Shown here one piece after another: positions 28,025-36,424 of a DNA stretch of 64,000 bases. Numbering within the stretch: the stretch's first letter is position 1; each line of letters starts with the position of its first letter. The stretch lies in assembly GCA_028706295.1 (NCBI GenBank), contig JAQWBQ010000007.1, positions 35,325-99,324 of the forward strand. The letters run 5' to 3'. Source of the stretch: Bacteroidales bacterium. GTDB lineage: Bacteria > Bacteroidota > Bacteroidia > Bacteroidales > FEN-979. The notes beneath the pieces were generated by a model, which did no database searches, had not been told where the DNA came from, and saw only the letters and a program-made list of their open reading frames with translations. A program made the position numbers and the translations under genes.

Positions 28025-29359
28025 ATGATGTACAACGTTGACTTGCTTAAAGAAAATTTCCGAAAGAATCCTTTCTGGTTCAGGTTTTTAAACGCGGGAT
28101 GGAAAGCCACTTATCCGCTGAGAACAAAACTGAAACTTGATAAGGATGATTTGATCCGGACTGCGAAAAAAACAACGGGATTGTCGGATTTCGGCCCCGA
28201 TTTTAATGATGAACCCCTCGACCGGTTACTTTGGTCGATAAACCATGAAGCCAACCTTCATCCGGTCGGAAGGTTTATTACACGCCAGCGCTATGTCAGT
28301 CTGCTCAGCATCAGGCTCAGGGCTGCCTATTACTTTAAAAAATATCCGCAAATCCTTGAACAGCCGCTCTATCCCGCATGGATCATTGTAGGGTTGCAAC
28401 GGACCGGAACCACTAAATTGCAGCGGCTACTCGCAGCCGATCCCGATCACCGGGTTATTCCTAGCTGGGAAGTTATCAATCCCATGCCACTCGATCTGAA
28501 TTTGTACCAGGATCAATTTTTAACCCCGGTCTTTTCCGGAGCCCGGCAACACAGTCCATCCACCGTGTACCCAAAGCCCGGTGACCGCCGCATTAAAATG
28601 GCCAATTTATCAGTCAGGGCGGTACGGCTGATTTCGCCCGGTTTCTTCGCGGTTCATCCCATCGACGCCCTGCAACCGGAAGAAGACATCCTGATGCTTG
28701 ACCTTAGCTTTATGAGCACCACACCCGAAGCGATGATGCCGGTGCCCACTTACGCTTCCTGGCTAGAGCGATCGGATCAGTCGGATGCCTATGCCTATGC
28801 GGCGAAGATCATGAAATTTTTACAGTGGATCCATCCGGCAAAAAGGTGGGTGCTGAAAACCCCCCATCATCTTGAGTTTCCCGATTTGATTGAAAAGCAT
28901 TTCGGAGCGGTTCACTTTATCTGGCCCCACCGGACCATCTACGAATCCGTTCCCTCGTATTTAAGCATGCTTACCTACAACTCGCTGATGTTTTGTGAGA
29001 AGGTTGATCCCGGACAGATAGCAAGGCATTGGGTGCGGAAAATAGGGTATATGCTTGATAAAGCGCTGGATTACCGGTTAAAGGATGGAAATGGAAATAA
29101 ATTCACCGACCTCTGGTACCATGATTTGATTTCCAGTTCGTTGGAAGAGATGTCAAAGATTTATAAGTTGGACGGAGGTCTGACCCCCGACCTGATCCAG
29201 CGATTTCAGGAACATGAGGTAAGCCATCCACACCGAAAATACGGAACCCACCATTATTCGCTCGCTGATTTCAATCTGACTCAGGGGGACATTGACCTGC
29301 ACACGAAACGCTACCAGGACTATATAGCCAAACTGTATGACAAACATCAACGACCATAA
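28025..29359 (+). CDS. Sulfotransferase family protein
   Basis: The 444-residue protein contains the 5'-phosphosulfate-binding loop GLQRTGTTKLQRLLA at about 123-137, the signature of PAPS-dependent sulfotransferases. A second family segment is KRWVLKTPHHLEFPDLIEKH followed by WPHRTIYESVPS, where the 3'-phosphate-binding Arg/Ser are expected. From family knowledge it would move a sulfuryl group from PAPS to an alcohol or amine, perhaps on a lipid. No signal peptide is seen. Two ATGs are adjacent at 28025 and 28028. The SDR start overlaps its last 23 bases, which indicates translational coupling. Tyrosine- or sugar-specific subtypes cannot be separated by reading alone. Confidence 0.88.
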   Translation: MMYNVDLLKENFRKNPFWFRFLNAGWKATYPLRTKLKLDKDDLIRTAKKTTGLSDFGPDFNDEPLDRLLWSINHEANLHPVGRFITRQRYVSLLSIRLRAAYYFKKYPQILEQPLYPAWIIVGLQRTGTTKLQRLLAADPDHRVIPSWEVINPMPLDLNLYQDQFLTPVFSGARQHSPSTVYPKPGDRRIKMANLSVRAVRLISPGFFAVHPIDALQPEEDILMLDLSFMSTTPEAMMPVPTYASWLERSDQSDAYAYAAKIMKFLQWIHPAKRWVLKTPHHLEFPDLIEKHFGAVHFIWPHRTIYESVPSYLSMLTYNSLMFCEKVDPGQIARHWVRKIGYMLDKALDYRLKDGNGNKFTDLWYHDLISSSLEEMSKIYKLDGGLTPDLIQRFQEHEVSHPHRKYGTHHYSLADFNLTQGDIDLHTKRYQDYIAKLYDKHQRP

Positions 29360-30338
29360 AACAAAGAAATACAACAACCCTTTTACTGCAACCTTAACAG
29401 GAATCCGCGACCTGTTCAGGAAACTTCCACCCGCGGGAACCCTGAAACCGGAGGATCGGCTCGATGGAAAAACTGTTCTGGTTGACGGATCCAGCTCGGG
29501 ACTGGGCTTTGCGGTGGCGCTTGATGTTGCCCGTCGCGGAGCCCGCCTGGTAATGGCCTGTCGCAGCGGGATCCCGGGGAAGGGGGAGCTGATCAAAAAA
29601 CTATCCGGAAATCCAAGGGTAACAATGCTTCCGGTCGATTTCTCGGATATGGAAAGCATTGAAAAGCTGGCCCGACAGATTCGCGATGAGGCCGGCCCGA
29701 TCGACATTTACATCAGCAATGCGGGAATTGTGCCTAAAAAAAGCAGAAAAACCCCGCAGGGTCTCGAAGAGATGTTCATGGTCAACTATTTCTCAAAGTT
29801 TGTTTTTATAAACCTTTTGATCGAATACGGTTGTTTCGCTTGTAAACCCGAGCCTTCGCGCATTGTCCTGGTCTCTTCCGAAAGCCACCGTAATCCTGAT
29901 AAGTTCGACTGGGATGGATTCGGGATCTATCGCGATTATTCCATCGGAAAGTCCATCGAACTTTACGGGTATTACAAGCTGTTGCTTACGACCTTCTCTG
30001 TCGAGTTATCCAGGAGAATTAATGCTGATGAAGCGGTTCGCGGCTCGGTTTTTGCCCTTTGTCCGGGCCCGGTGAATTCCAATATCGCAAGGGAGGCGCC
30101 TTTAATTTTTCAGCCTTTGCTCAAACTGGTATTTTCTATCTTTTTCCGATCGCCTGCCAGGGCTGCCATTCCGGTTGTTTACCTGGCCGCTTCACCCGAT
30201 CAGAAAGGAAAACCCTATGACTATTTCTTTCTTATGAGCAGGAAAGAAATCGATGAAAAAGCTTCCAATCCCGGGAACGGAAAAAAGCTTTGGGATCTAT
30301 CTCAGGCGCTGCTGGAGAAATTAAGACAAAAACCGTAA
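29337..30338 (+). CDS. Short-chain dehydrogenase/reductase, protochlorophyllide-reductase/retinol-dehydrogenase-like
   Basis: The 333-residue protein starts at ATG 29337, inside the end of the sulfotransferase gene. A roughly 45-residue N-terminal extension precedes the nucleotide motif GSSSGLG at 51-57. SNAG, VLVSSESHR and the active-site YGYYK follow, all as in the atypical SDRs that include light-dependent protochlorophyllide reductase and retinol-dehydrogenase-like enzymes. The extension and a hydrophobic stretch near the C terminus (PLIFQPLLKLVFSIFF) suggest membrane contact and a hydrophobic substrate. Its coupling to the sulfotransferase suggests that an oxo/hydroxy group is interconverted before or after sulfation. 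This is inference. Confidence 0.87.
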   Translation: MTNINDHKTKKYNNPFTATLTGIRDLFRKLPPAGTLKPEDRLDGKTVLVDGSSSGLGFAVALDVARRGARLVMACRSGIPGKGELIKKLSGNPRVTMLPVDFSDMESIEKLARQIRDEAGPIDIYISNAGIVPKKSRKTPQGLEEMFMVNYFSKFVFINLLIEYGCFACKPEPSRIVLVSSESHRNPDKFDWDGFGIYRDYSIGKSIELYGYYKLLLTTFSVELSRRINADEAVRGSVFALCPGPVNSNIAREAPLIFQPLLKLVFSIFFRSPARAAIPVVYLAASPDQKGKPYDYFFLMSRKEIDEKASNPGNGKKLWDLSQALLEKLRQKP

Positions 30339-30369
30339 GGTAGCGCTTCCGGGATGTGTTGAAGAGCCA

Positions 30370-31209
30370 TCAAAAGCTGTACAGCAGTTTTATCTCTTCC
30401 TTCCAAATTGATTCATCGGGTGTCTCGAGAATCAGGGGCATATCATCAAACCGGGGATCATGCATGAGGAGTTTAAAAACCTCCATCCCGAGAGTTCCCT
30501 TTCCAAGGCTGTCGTGGCGGTCGACCCGGCTGTTAAGCCCTTTTTTGGCATCATTCAGGTGCATCCCTTTCAGATATTGAAAACCGATGATCCGGTCAAA
30601 CTCCCGGAAAGTTGCAGTAAATCCATCGGGTGTTGAAAGGTCATAACCGGCTGCAAAAGAGTGACAGGTATCGATACACACGCCGACGCGTGATTTATCC
30701 TCCACGCGGTCGATAATGTATCTCAGGTGTTCGAATTTATAACCCAGATTACTTCCCTGGCCCGCCGTATTTTCAAGAACGGCAGTCACCCCCCTGGTTT
30801 TATCAAGGGCGATGTTAACCGATTCGGCAATCCGCTCTAAGCACTCCTCATCCGAAATCTTTCCGAGTGATCCGCCGGGATGGAAATTCAGCCGGTCGAG
30901 CCCAAGCTGTTCACAGCGCGACATCTCGTCGATAAAAGCTTCCCGCGACTTGGCCAGCCCATCGGCTTCCGGGTGTCCCAGGTTGATCAGGTAACTGTCG
31001 TGGGGCAAAATCTGAAAAGATTTGTACCCGTGCTTATCACAGTTTTCCCTGAAGTTTCGGATTGAGTTATTCGTGAGGGGCGCTGATTTCCACTGTCGCT
31101 GGTTTTTGGTGAACAGGGCAAAAGCTTTTGCCCCGATTTCATGGGCATTCAACGGTGCGTTTTCGACTCCGCCTGAGGCGCTTACATGTGCTCCGATATA
31201 TTTCATCAT
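30370..31209 (-). CDS. nfo: Endonuclease IV (AP endonuclease)
   Basis: The 279-residue enzyme incises DNA 5' to abasic sites in base excision repair. It is the Nfo TIM-barrel type (E. coli 285 residues). The metal ligands can be followed in order: His in [10 protein letters not shown], His in NFHPGG, Glu in LENTAGQG, Asp and His in [13 protein letters not shown], His in MHLNDAK, Asp and His in [11 protein letters not shown], and Glu in LILETP. Two ATGs are in tandem at 31209 and 31206; the second gives the usual [13 protein letters not shown] start. It is convergent with the SDR gene, with 31 bases between the stops. The gene is complete, with no odd features. Confidence 0.96.
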   Translation of the reverse strand: MMKYIGAHVSASGGVENAPLNAHEIGAKAFALFTKNQRQWKSAPLTNNSIRNFRENCDKHGYKSFQILPHDSYLINLGHPEADGLAKSREAFIDEMSRCEQLGLDRLNFHPGGSLGKISDEECLERIAESVNIALDKTRGVTAVLENTAGQGSNLGYKFEHLRYIIDRVEDKSRVGVCIDTCHSFAAGYDLSTPDGFTATFREFDRIIGFQYLKGMHLNDAKKGLNSRVDRHDSLGKGTLGMEVFKLLMHDPRFDDMPLILETPDESIWKEEIKLLYSF

Positions 31210-31417
31210 TTAAACTTTTATGAACAGATTTATGTTGATAATTTCTTTACCTGTTGATATGAATCAACACATTTCTATGGTTATCAGGTGAAAATCCATT
31301 GAATTCAAACCGGATGTAAAAATAATCGTTTTTTCGAAATTTAAATCTCCTCCGGTTCTGATGCCGGATCCCTACTGTTAAATCTTCGTTAAAGGAACTC
31401 CAGCCATTTTTTTTCTT

Positions 31418-31425
31418 TATATTTG
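31418..31425 (+). promoter_or_regulatory. Bacteroidota -7 box (TATATTTG) with a very short leader
   Basis: TATATTTG matches TAnnTTTG exactly and ends 14 bases before ATG 31440. With a start about 5-7 bases after the box, the leader is only about 8-10 bases. No -33 match is clear. Confidence 0.55.
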
Positions 31426-31439
31426 TAAAAAATATAGCC

Positions 31440-32489
31440 ATGAAAAAGATATTCCTGATCTCAATTTTAGTAGTAACAGCGGTGAGTTTATTTGCACAGA
31501 TATCACTGAATCAGAAAAATAACGGATTGATTCCGGGTGAGACTGCCTCCGTTCAGGAAACCCAGTTTATGGAACCCGGCGCTTCGGGAGCAAATCTGAT
31601 ATGGGATTTTTCCAAACTTCAGAGTACAGAAACCAAGCCGGCAGGCCAGATGAGTACCGTTCCGGTCAAGGCTCTTAACGGTGTGGGCGCTTATAATCTG
31701 GTACTCAATGAGGGTGGATATGAATATTTCTACAATGCCGATGAGAACGGATTTGAAGAGGTTGGGATGATAAGCAATGATAATGAGATCGCCCTTGTTT
31801 ATACCGATCCGATCCGGAAAATGAACTACCCGTTTACGTATGGTTCCCACATTGGCGATACCTATAGCGCTTATTCCACCTTTAAAGAAACCACGCGTAT
31901 CGATTATTCCGGTGAATATACCGTGGATGGCGACGCTTTCGGAACCTTGATTCTTCCCGACAGGGTACTTAAAAATACCCTCCGGATTAAAGTTGCCCGG
32001 AATGGAATGGAACGGTACATGTGCGGTTCAACCGAAGTTCATTCCGAAAGATATCTCTGGTACGCGGCCGGGTACCGTTATCCTGTGCTGACCCTGAGCA
32101 TTGTTAACTACCAGATCGGCGGACAAGCACCGGTAACAACCCGTAAGGCCACAATGAATGTCAACCAGCATGTTGAAACCGAAGTGATCGCCGGACTGGA
32201 CCCAACGCAAAAGCCCGATCAATCGGATGTTTCGGTTATTCTCTACCCGAATCCGTTCAATGAAAAGTTGACCTATAATTACTATCTGAGGAAAGACATG
32301 TCGGTATCGATCGATTTATTCGACATTACCGGAAAAATCTCAGCGAAGCTTTTGAAAACCCAGAGCCAGGCAGAAGGCTTGCATACCGGTGAAATCAACA
32401 GCCAGACAAAAGATCTGAACCCCGGGATCTATTATCTCCGGTTCACTTTCGACAACAAGGTTGTCACCAACAAGATCGTGAAGATCTAA
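31440..32489 (+). CDS. Secreted T9SS type A substrate of unknown function
   Basis: The 349-residue protein begins with a clear signal peptide (KKIFLISILVVTAVSLFAQ). The mature part is an uncharacterised beta-rich domain (NLIWDFSKLQSTE, YEYFYNADENGFEEVG, YGSHIGDTYSAYSTFKE), followed by a stalk and a type A sorting domain from about residue 270 (SVILYPNPFNEKLTYNYYL, LFDITGKI, LNPGIYYLRFTFDNKVVTNKIVKI). It has its own -7 box. It was seen only as a single gene, facing a convergent lipoprotein 13 bases after its stop. No catalytic motif was recognised. Confidence 0.82.
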   Translation: MKKIFLISILVVTAVSLFAQISLNQKNNGLIPGETASVQETQFMEPGASGANLIWDFSKLQSTETKPAGQMSTVPVKALNGVGAYNLVLNEGGYEYFYNADENGFEEVGMISNDNEIALVYTDPIRKMNYPFTYGSHIGDTYSAYSTFKETTRIDYSGEYTVDGDAFGTLILPDRVLKNTLRIKVARNGMERYMCGSTEVHSERYLWYAAGYRYPVLTLSIVNYQIGGQAPVTTRKATMNVNQHVETEVIAGLDPTQKPDQSDVSVILYPNPFNEKLTYNYYLRKDMSVSIDLFDITGKISAKLLKTQSQAEGLHTGEINSQTKDLNPGIYYLRFTFDNKVVTNKIVKI

Positions 32490-32502
32490 TCTGCTTCACC
32501 TT

Positions 32503-33408
32503 TTATTTTACCTCTAAATCACCAGTCAGGACACCGAGGAGGTTATTGTTTTTGTCGTATACCGGCAGGGAGTAAGTGATCATGACCACCTGTCCGCCAC
32601 CATCATCAAAATAGGGATTGCTCCAAACCGGTTTTTTTGTTGCGACCGGCACCGCATACCATTCGCTTACGGTATAATCATACGATTCGGGCAGGGAGAC
32701 CTGTTTGAACTCTTTTCCTGAACGGTAGATGTACGGCGCTGCACGATGAACGTTCCCGTTTTCGGCAGTCGGTGCAAAAGCGAGGGTGGAGCCATAAATT
32801 TCGGGGTATAACTTTAAAAAGTTGGTGAGAATCGCGGGCATATCCTCCGGTTTGAGGGTCTTCCCCTCCAGCGACTTTGCCAGTTCTTTTACGCCGTTTT
32901 CGACAGTTGCCTTTTTACAGGCGTCCGGAAGGGTCAGGTAGGTTTCGTGATAATGAATCACCCTCCAGCCCGCGACTTCGCGTTGCCAGATCCAGGTTTC
33001 GGTCAGCAATTGATCCATAGTAGTCTCGTCTTTGAAATCAATGTGGTGCTTACAAACCGAGATCCAGGTTGCTGAAGTTGGCGAAAATACGATGACCCGG
33101 GTATCGACAGGTTCTATTGTCTGGGATTTAACCGCGTTGTATTCTTTTGAAAATTTCGATATTATTTCTTCCCGGTTATACGCCATGCCGCCGGAAATAA
33201 AAACTGCAGCTGAATCCTCGCTGAGATATTTAAAAGTCCCTTCGGTATTGGCGTTCTGGGCATAACCGAGCACCTCGTCGCTAAGACTGATAATGGTATC
33301 GCGGATAGCTTGCTTTTCAGTGTCGTTAAAAAGTTTACGTTCCTGGCAGCCTGTGAGGGAGAGGATTCCAAGGGCCGAGACCAACAGATAATTAAGGATT
33401 TTTTTCAT
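32503..33408 (-). CDS. Lipoprotein with SnoaL-like and Cache-like sensor domains
   Basis: The 301-residue protein has a lipoprotein signal (KKILNYLLVSALGILSLTGC, lipidated Cys21). Residues about 35-155 resemble the SnoaL/DUF4440 alpha+beta fold (ISLSDEVLGYAQNANTEGTFKYLSED, TWIWQREVAGWRVIHYHET). Residues about 170-300 look like a Cache/PDC ligand-binding domain: YDYTVSEWYAVPVATKKPVWSNPYFDDGGG, then VMITYSLPVYDKNNNLLGVLTGDLEV (named here as segments; both are characteristic). Cache domains usually sit outside a transmembrane histidine kinase or chemoreceptor. Here there is no membrane helix and no signalling domain, so the protein may bind a small ligand at the periplasmic or surface face. It lies downstream of the DUF4932 gene on the same strand, 134 bases away. 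Confidence 0.75.
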   Translation of the reverse strand: MKKILNYLLVSALGILSLTGCQERKLFNDTEKQAIRDTIISLSDEVLGYAQNANTEGTFKYLSEDSAAVFISGGMAYNREEIISKFSKEYNAVKSQTIEPVDTRVIVFSPTSATWISVCKHHIDFKDETTMDQLLTETWIWQREVAGWRVIHYHETYLTLPDACKKATVENGVKELAKSLEGKTLKPEDMPAILTNFLKLYPEIYGSTLAFAPTAENGNVHRAAPYIYRSGKEFKQVSLPESYDYTVSEWYAVPVATKKPVWSNPYFDDGGGQVVMITYSLPVYDKNNNLLGVLTGDLEVK

Positions 33409-33542
33409 GTCCTGTAGATTTAAAACATTTTTTATGAAGAAATTGACAGAATTCAGAGCTTAAAATTATAAACTATTCATGATTGTTACAAACCTGAATT
33501 CTATTTACGAAGATAATGCGATTGTTGATTGCCGATCCATGC

Positions 33543-34664
33543 TTATTCTGCTATTTCAAACATCGAAACACTTTTGACAACAACCCCGTTGTAAAAATCA
33601 ACCAGAACCGGGACGTAATGCTCAAGAGTCGGATATCTGTCCCGGTTTTTTTCATAAATACCCAGGGTCTCAACAAGACCTTTTATCCAGAAGAATCCCC
33701 TGCCGAAGTCAGAGATCAGTTGGTCTTTGGCTGCTTTGCCGTCGGGGTGGTGCTTCAACAGGTAACGGATCACCGAGGCCCTTACCAGCGACTCATTCAT
33801 CATGGTCTGCCAGCTGTTATAATGTTGGTTCCCCATGCCTTCTTTCATGAGGTCGAAGAGTTTTTTTCCACCATCTTCAAATTCCTTTTCATATTTTTTT
33901 GTCAGGGGATTTACCCAGGAATGGTTGAATTCATGGATAAGGGTGAGCAGGTATTGATCCACAGGATAAACAGGCATATTGGCGCTATCAATCAACCATG
34001 TTCCCATGATGGCATAGATGGCTTCGGAACCATCGAAAAGTACGGCTTTTGGGCCATAATTGCCCCCACCAAGCCCCAATCCGGCGATGATGTTCAGGCT
34101 TCCATCCGTCACTGTACCATAAAATTGATAGTACCAGTTTAGATCCAGGGCTTTGTAAACCGGTATGATTCTTTCCTGCGCGGTTTGATACAGGGTTTCG
34201 TGTTCCGCGAAGAAGGCATCGCATCGGGCATCAATGTAGAACTGTTTCAACAGCGCCACGAATTTACCGGCATTGTCCTGCCCCCATCTTCGTTCCGGGA
34301 TTTTTGAGGAAAATGGAGCCAGCGGATCCAACAAAGGTGGCTGTTTCAAGTAAATTGCCATCGCCTGCACGGCATCAAAACCGACACCGTTTTTATCGCT
34401 CATTTCTTTGGCAAAGACAATAAGGGGATGATTCTTGTACTTGTCGAAGTGGTTGTGAATATCCGAAACATAGCTCCGGTAAGCGTCCTCGTTGTATTCA
34501 AAATTCCCCGCCAGGCGAAAGACGATGCTCAGAAGTTCAACACGCTTATCCACTATTGGAAGGGGATAATGATTCAATAAATCCTGATCTGTCGTTTTTG
34601 TCACCTGCCCGAAAATCGCCATCGAGATAAAAAGGACAAGAATAATGAATATCAGATTTTTCAT
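33543..34664 (-). CDS. DUF4932-like putative zinc metalloprotein (HExxH)
   Basis: The 373-residue secreted protein has a signal peptide (KNLIFIILVLFISMAIFGQ). The core carries LLTLIHEFNHSWVNP with His244, Glu245 and His248, and about 43 residues later NESLVRA with Glu291. This is the arrangement of a gluzincin-like zinc site. The overall layout (bulky-residue helices, YQFYGTVTDGSLNIIAGLGLGGGNYG before the HExxH) fits the Bacteroidota DUF4932 family, whose substrate is unknown. The HEFNH match is good, but the peptidase activity is inferred. No T9SS domain is seen, so it should stay periplasmic. It is the first gene of a possible two-gene unit with the Cache lipoprotein. Confidence 0.78.
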   Translation of the reverse strand: MKNLIFIILVLFISMAIFGQVTKTTDQDLLNHYPLPIVDKRVELLSIVFRLAGNFEYNEDAYRSYVSDIHNHFDKYKNHPLIVFAKEMSDKNGVGFDAVQAMAIYLKQPPLLDPLAPFSSKIPERRWGQDNAGKFVALLKQFYIDARCDAFFAEHETLYQTAQERIIPVYKALDLNWYYQFYGTVTDGSLNIIAGLGLGGGNYGPKAVLFDGSEAIYAIMGTWLIDSANMPVYPVDQYLLTLIHEFNHSWVNPLTKKYEKEFEDGGKKLFDLMKEGMGNQHYNSWQTMMNESLVRASVIRYLLKHHPDGKAAKDQLISDFGRGFFWIKGLVETLGIYEKNRDRYPTLEHYVPVLVDFYNGVVVKSVSMFEIAE

Positions 34665-34745
34665 AAATTTATGATTTAATCAAGAGGTTTAAAGAAGTAA
34701 ATTGCAATTTTCAATAGCCTTTTGTAACGTTTTTTCATATCCCGG

Positions 34746-35714
34746 TTAATTGTTGACGGTAATCACCACGCTTCCCGTTTTATGACCTTTTTCAACATAG
34801 GTGTGGGCCTCCTGTATTTCTTCGAGGGAATATTCCTTATCGATAATAGTTACCAGGTTTCCGGCTTCAACCATGGTCCGGATAGAATTCAAGGAATCCG
34901 TCTTGTCGACCGACATGGAAAAGATCACCTTCTTACCCTTCCCGATCCGGGTTAGCAACGACAGCAGAACGTGCCTAAATGTCATAACCGTCACCATGTA
35001 TTTGCCACCGGGTTTAAGCGCCTTCCTGCAATGGATAAAGTTACTTTTTCCCACGGTGTCGAAGATGATATCGTAGGTATTGACGGTTTCGGTAAAATCG
35101 TATTTGGTATAATCCACGACTTTTTCGGCTCCCAACAGTTTAACCAGCTCCATGTTCCTGGTACCGCAAACGCCTGTCACCTCTGCGCCGAAATAGCTTG
35201 CCAGTTGAACGGCAAATGTTCCGATGCTGCCGGATGCTCCATTTATCAAGACTTTCTGCCCATTCCGGATACCTGCCTTTTCTTTCAGGAAAAACAACGC
35301 CGTTGATGCACCGTCAACGATGGATGCGGCTTCGCGAAAATCCATGTTACGCGGCTTCAGGGCCAGCGAACCATTTTCATGTATGCATTTGTACGAGGCA
35401 TAGCAACCGGTTCCAAAGCCTCTGAAACCATACACCTCATCGCCGGGTTTGAACTTGCTGACTTTTTGACCAACCGATTCAACAACGCCTGAGAACTCGG
35501 TTCCGGGGATTTGATATTTTTTCCTCGGTTTTCTGAATCCCAGGAATATCCTGCTTAAAGCGGTATCGCCCCTGCGCATCATACAATCGGCGGTGGTCAC
35601 GCTGGTAGCTATAACCCTGACGAGAACTTCATGGTTCGCGGGAGTGGGTTTTTCGACCTCTTTCCGAAGAAGAACTTCAGGAGGTCCGTATTTCATATAT
35701 ACAATTGATTTCAT
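34746..35714 (-). CDS. Zinc-independent medium-chain dehydrogenase/reductase (quinone oxidoreductase-like)
   Basis: The 322-residue protein has the MDR fold: an N-terminal GroES-like part (PANHEVLVRVIATSVTTADCMMRRGD, IPGTEFSGVVESVG, FKPGDEVYGF) and a Rossmann half with the NADPH motif GASGSIGTFAVQLASYFGAEVTGVCGTRN (named in segments). The catalytic and structural zinc cysteines of alcohol dehydrogenases are missing, so it belongs with quinone or enone reductases. The usual role is NADPH-dependent reduction of alpha,beta-unsaturated carbonyls or quinones. It stands alone, 82 bases upstream of the DUF4932 gene on the same strand. Confidence 0.88.
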   Translation of the reverse strand: MKSIVYMKYGPPEVLLRKEVEKPTPANHEVLVRVIATSVTTADCMMRRGDTALSRIFLGFRKPRKKYQIPGTEFSGVVESVGQKVSKFKPGDEVYGFRGFGTGCYASYKCIHENGSLALKPRNMDFREAASIVDGASTALFFLKEKAGIRNGQKVLINGASGSIGTFAVQLASYFGAEVTGVCGTRNMELVKLLGAEKVVDYTKYDFTETVNTYDIIFDTVGKSNFIHCRKALKPGGKYMVTVMTFRHVLLSLLTRIGKGKKVIFSMSVDKTDSLNSIRTMVEAGNLVTIIDKEYSLEEIQEAHTYVEKGHKTGSVVITVNN

Positions 35715-35842
35715 TTGTTAATGGTTTTTAATTTCATAGTTTTTTCATCATAATTTTTTTATCGTTAATCGTAATTGCTGAAGAAGATTACATCCTGAAT
35801 TACGGCGTAAATGACGCACGAAAAAATGGCATAACAGTCCTT

Positions 35843-36376
35843 TTACAGGTTGATGGACTGTATTTTCCTTCGATGCATATTTTTCTGATGTTCAACCGTC
35901 AGATCAGTGAAGCAGTTTCCTTTGGATCTGTTTGCCGGTTTGATTCCGGTCTCTTTCCCGAATGTTTTTCTCATTAAAGTTTTACCTTCCGGGCCTTTTA
36001 CATCAACCATGGCTGTTTTTACCGGAGAAGAACCCGGCGAGATGGTTACCGGCCTATCTGATCGGATACACAAAAAAATGATGTAATGCTCACCAGGTGC
36101 GATAAACGGATCATAAGCACAGGTCTGCCGATTCCCGGAACGAGCCAAGGTGCATGGGTCCGTCCCCTGGTCTTTAAATAAACACCAGTTTATTGAATCT
36201 TTGACAAAGCGATCTGAACACTCCCGCTGTCAGGTTTTTACCTCTTGTTGCCCGCCCGGATTGACGGTTTGCACTTTATAATAATACAAGCGCTCCTGCA
36301 GCGGGCAAAGAACCACCAATGACAATGCAATGCATATTTTCCGGAATTTTGCGGTATCTGTTTTCGTCAGTTTCAT
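35843..36376 (-). pseudogene. Open frame interrupted by one in-frame TGA (unknown secreted protein)
   Basis: From ATG 36376 the frame reads MKLTKTDTAKFRKICIALSL and goes on for 48 codons to a TGA at 36230-36232. The same frame then stays open for 128 more codons to the TAA at 35843. The two halves are in register, and the downstream half contains evenly placed cysteines (WC, PC, TC, LC, NC) and a beta-like segment (GEHYIIFLCIRSDRPVTISPGS). This looks like one secreted protein of about 176 residues broken by a nonsense change. Alternatives are an assembly error, a start at the TTG at 36148, or chance. Selenocysteine is unlikely. It is the last frame after the export operon, on the same strand. 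No family was recognised. Confidence 0.45.
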
Positions 36377-36424
36377 GGTTTAGGTTTCTTGGTCAATCAA
36401 GTGAAGATAGATGACCATCAGAAT

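Noticed and set aside
33516..34142. Plus-strand 208-codon frame antisense to the DUF4932 gene
   Set aside because: The minus-strand gene has a signal peptide and a zinc motif; the antisense frame has neither.
36230..36232. Selenocysteine or TGA recoding in the interrupted frame
   Set aside because: TGA ends other genes here (for example at 2775), no selenoprotein family or downstream stem-loop was recognised, and nonsense mutation is simpler.
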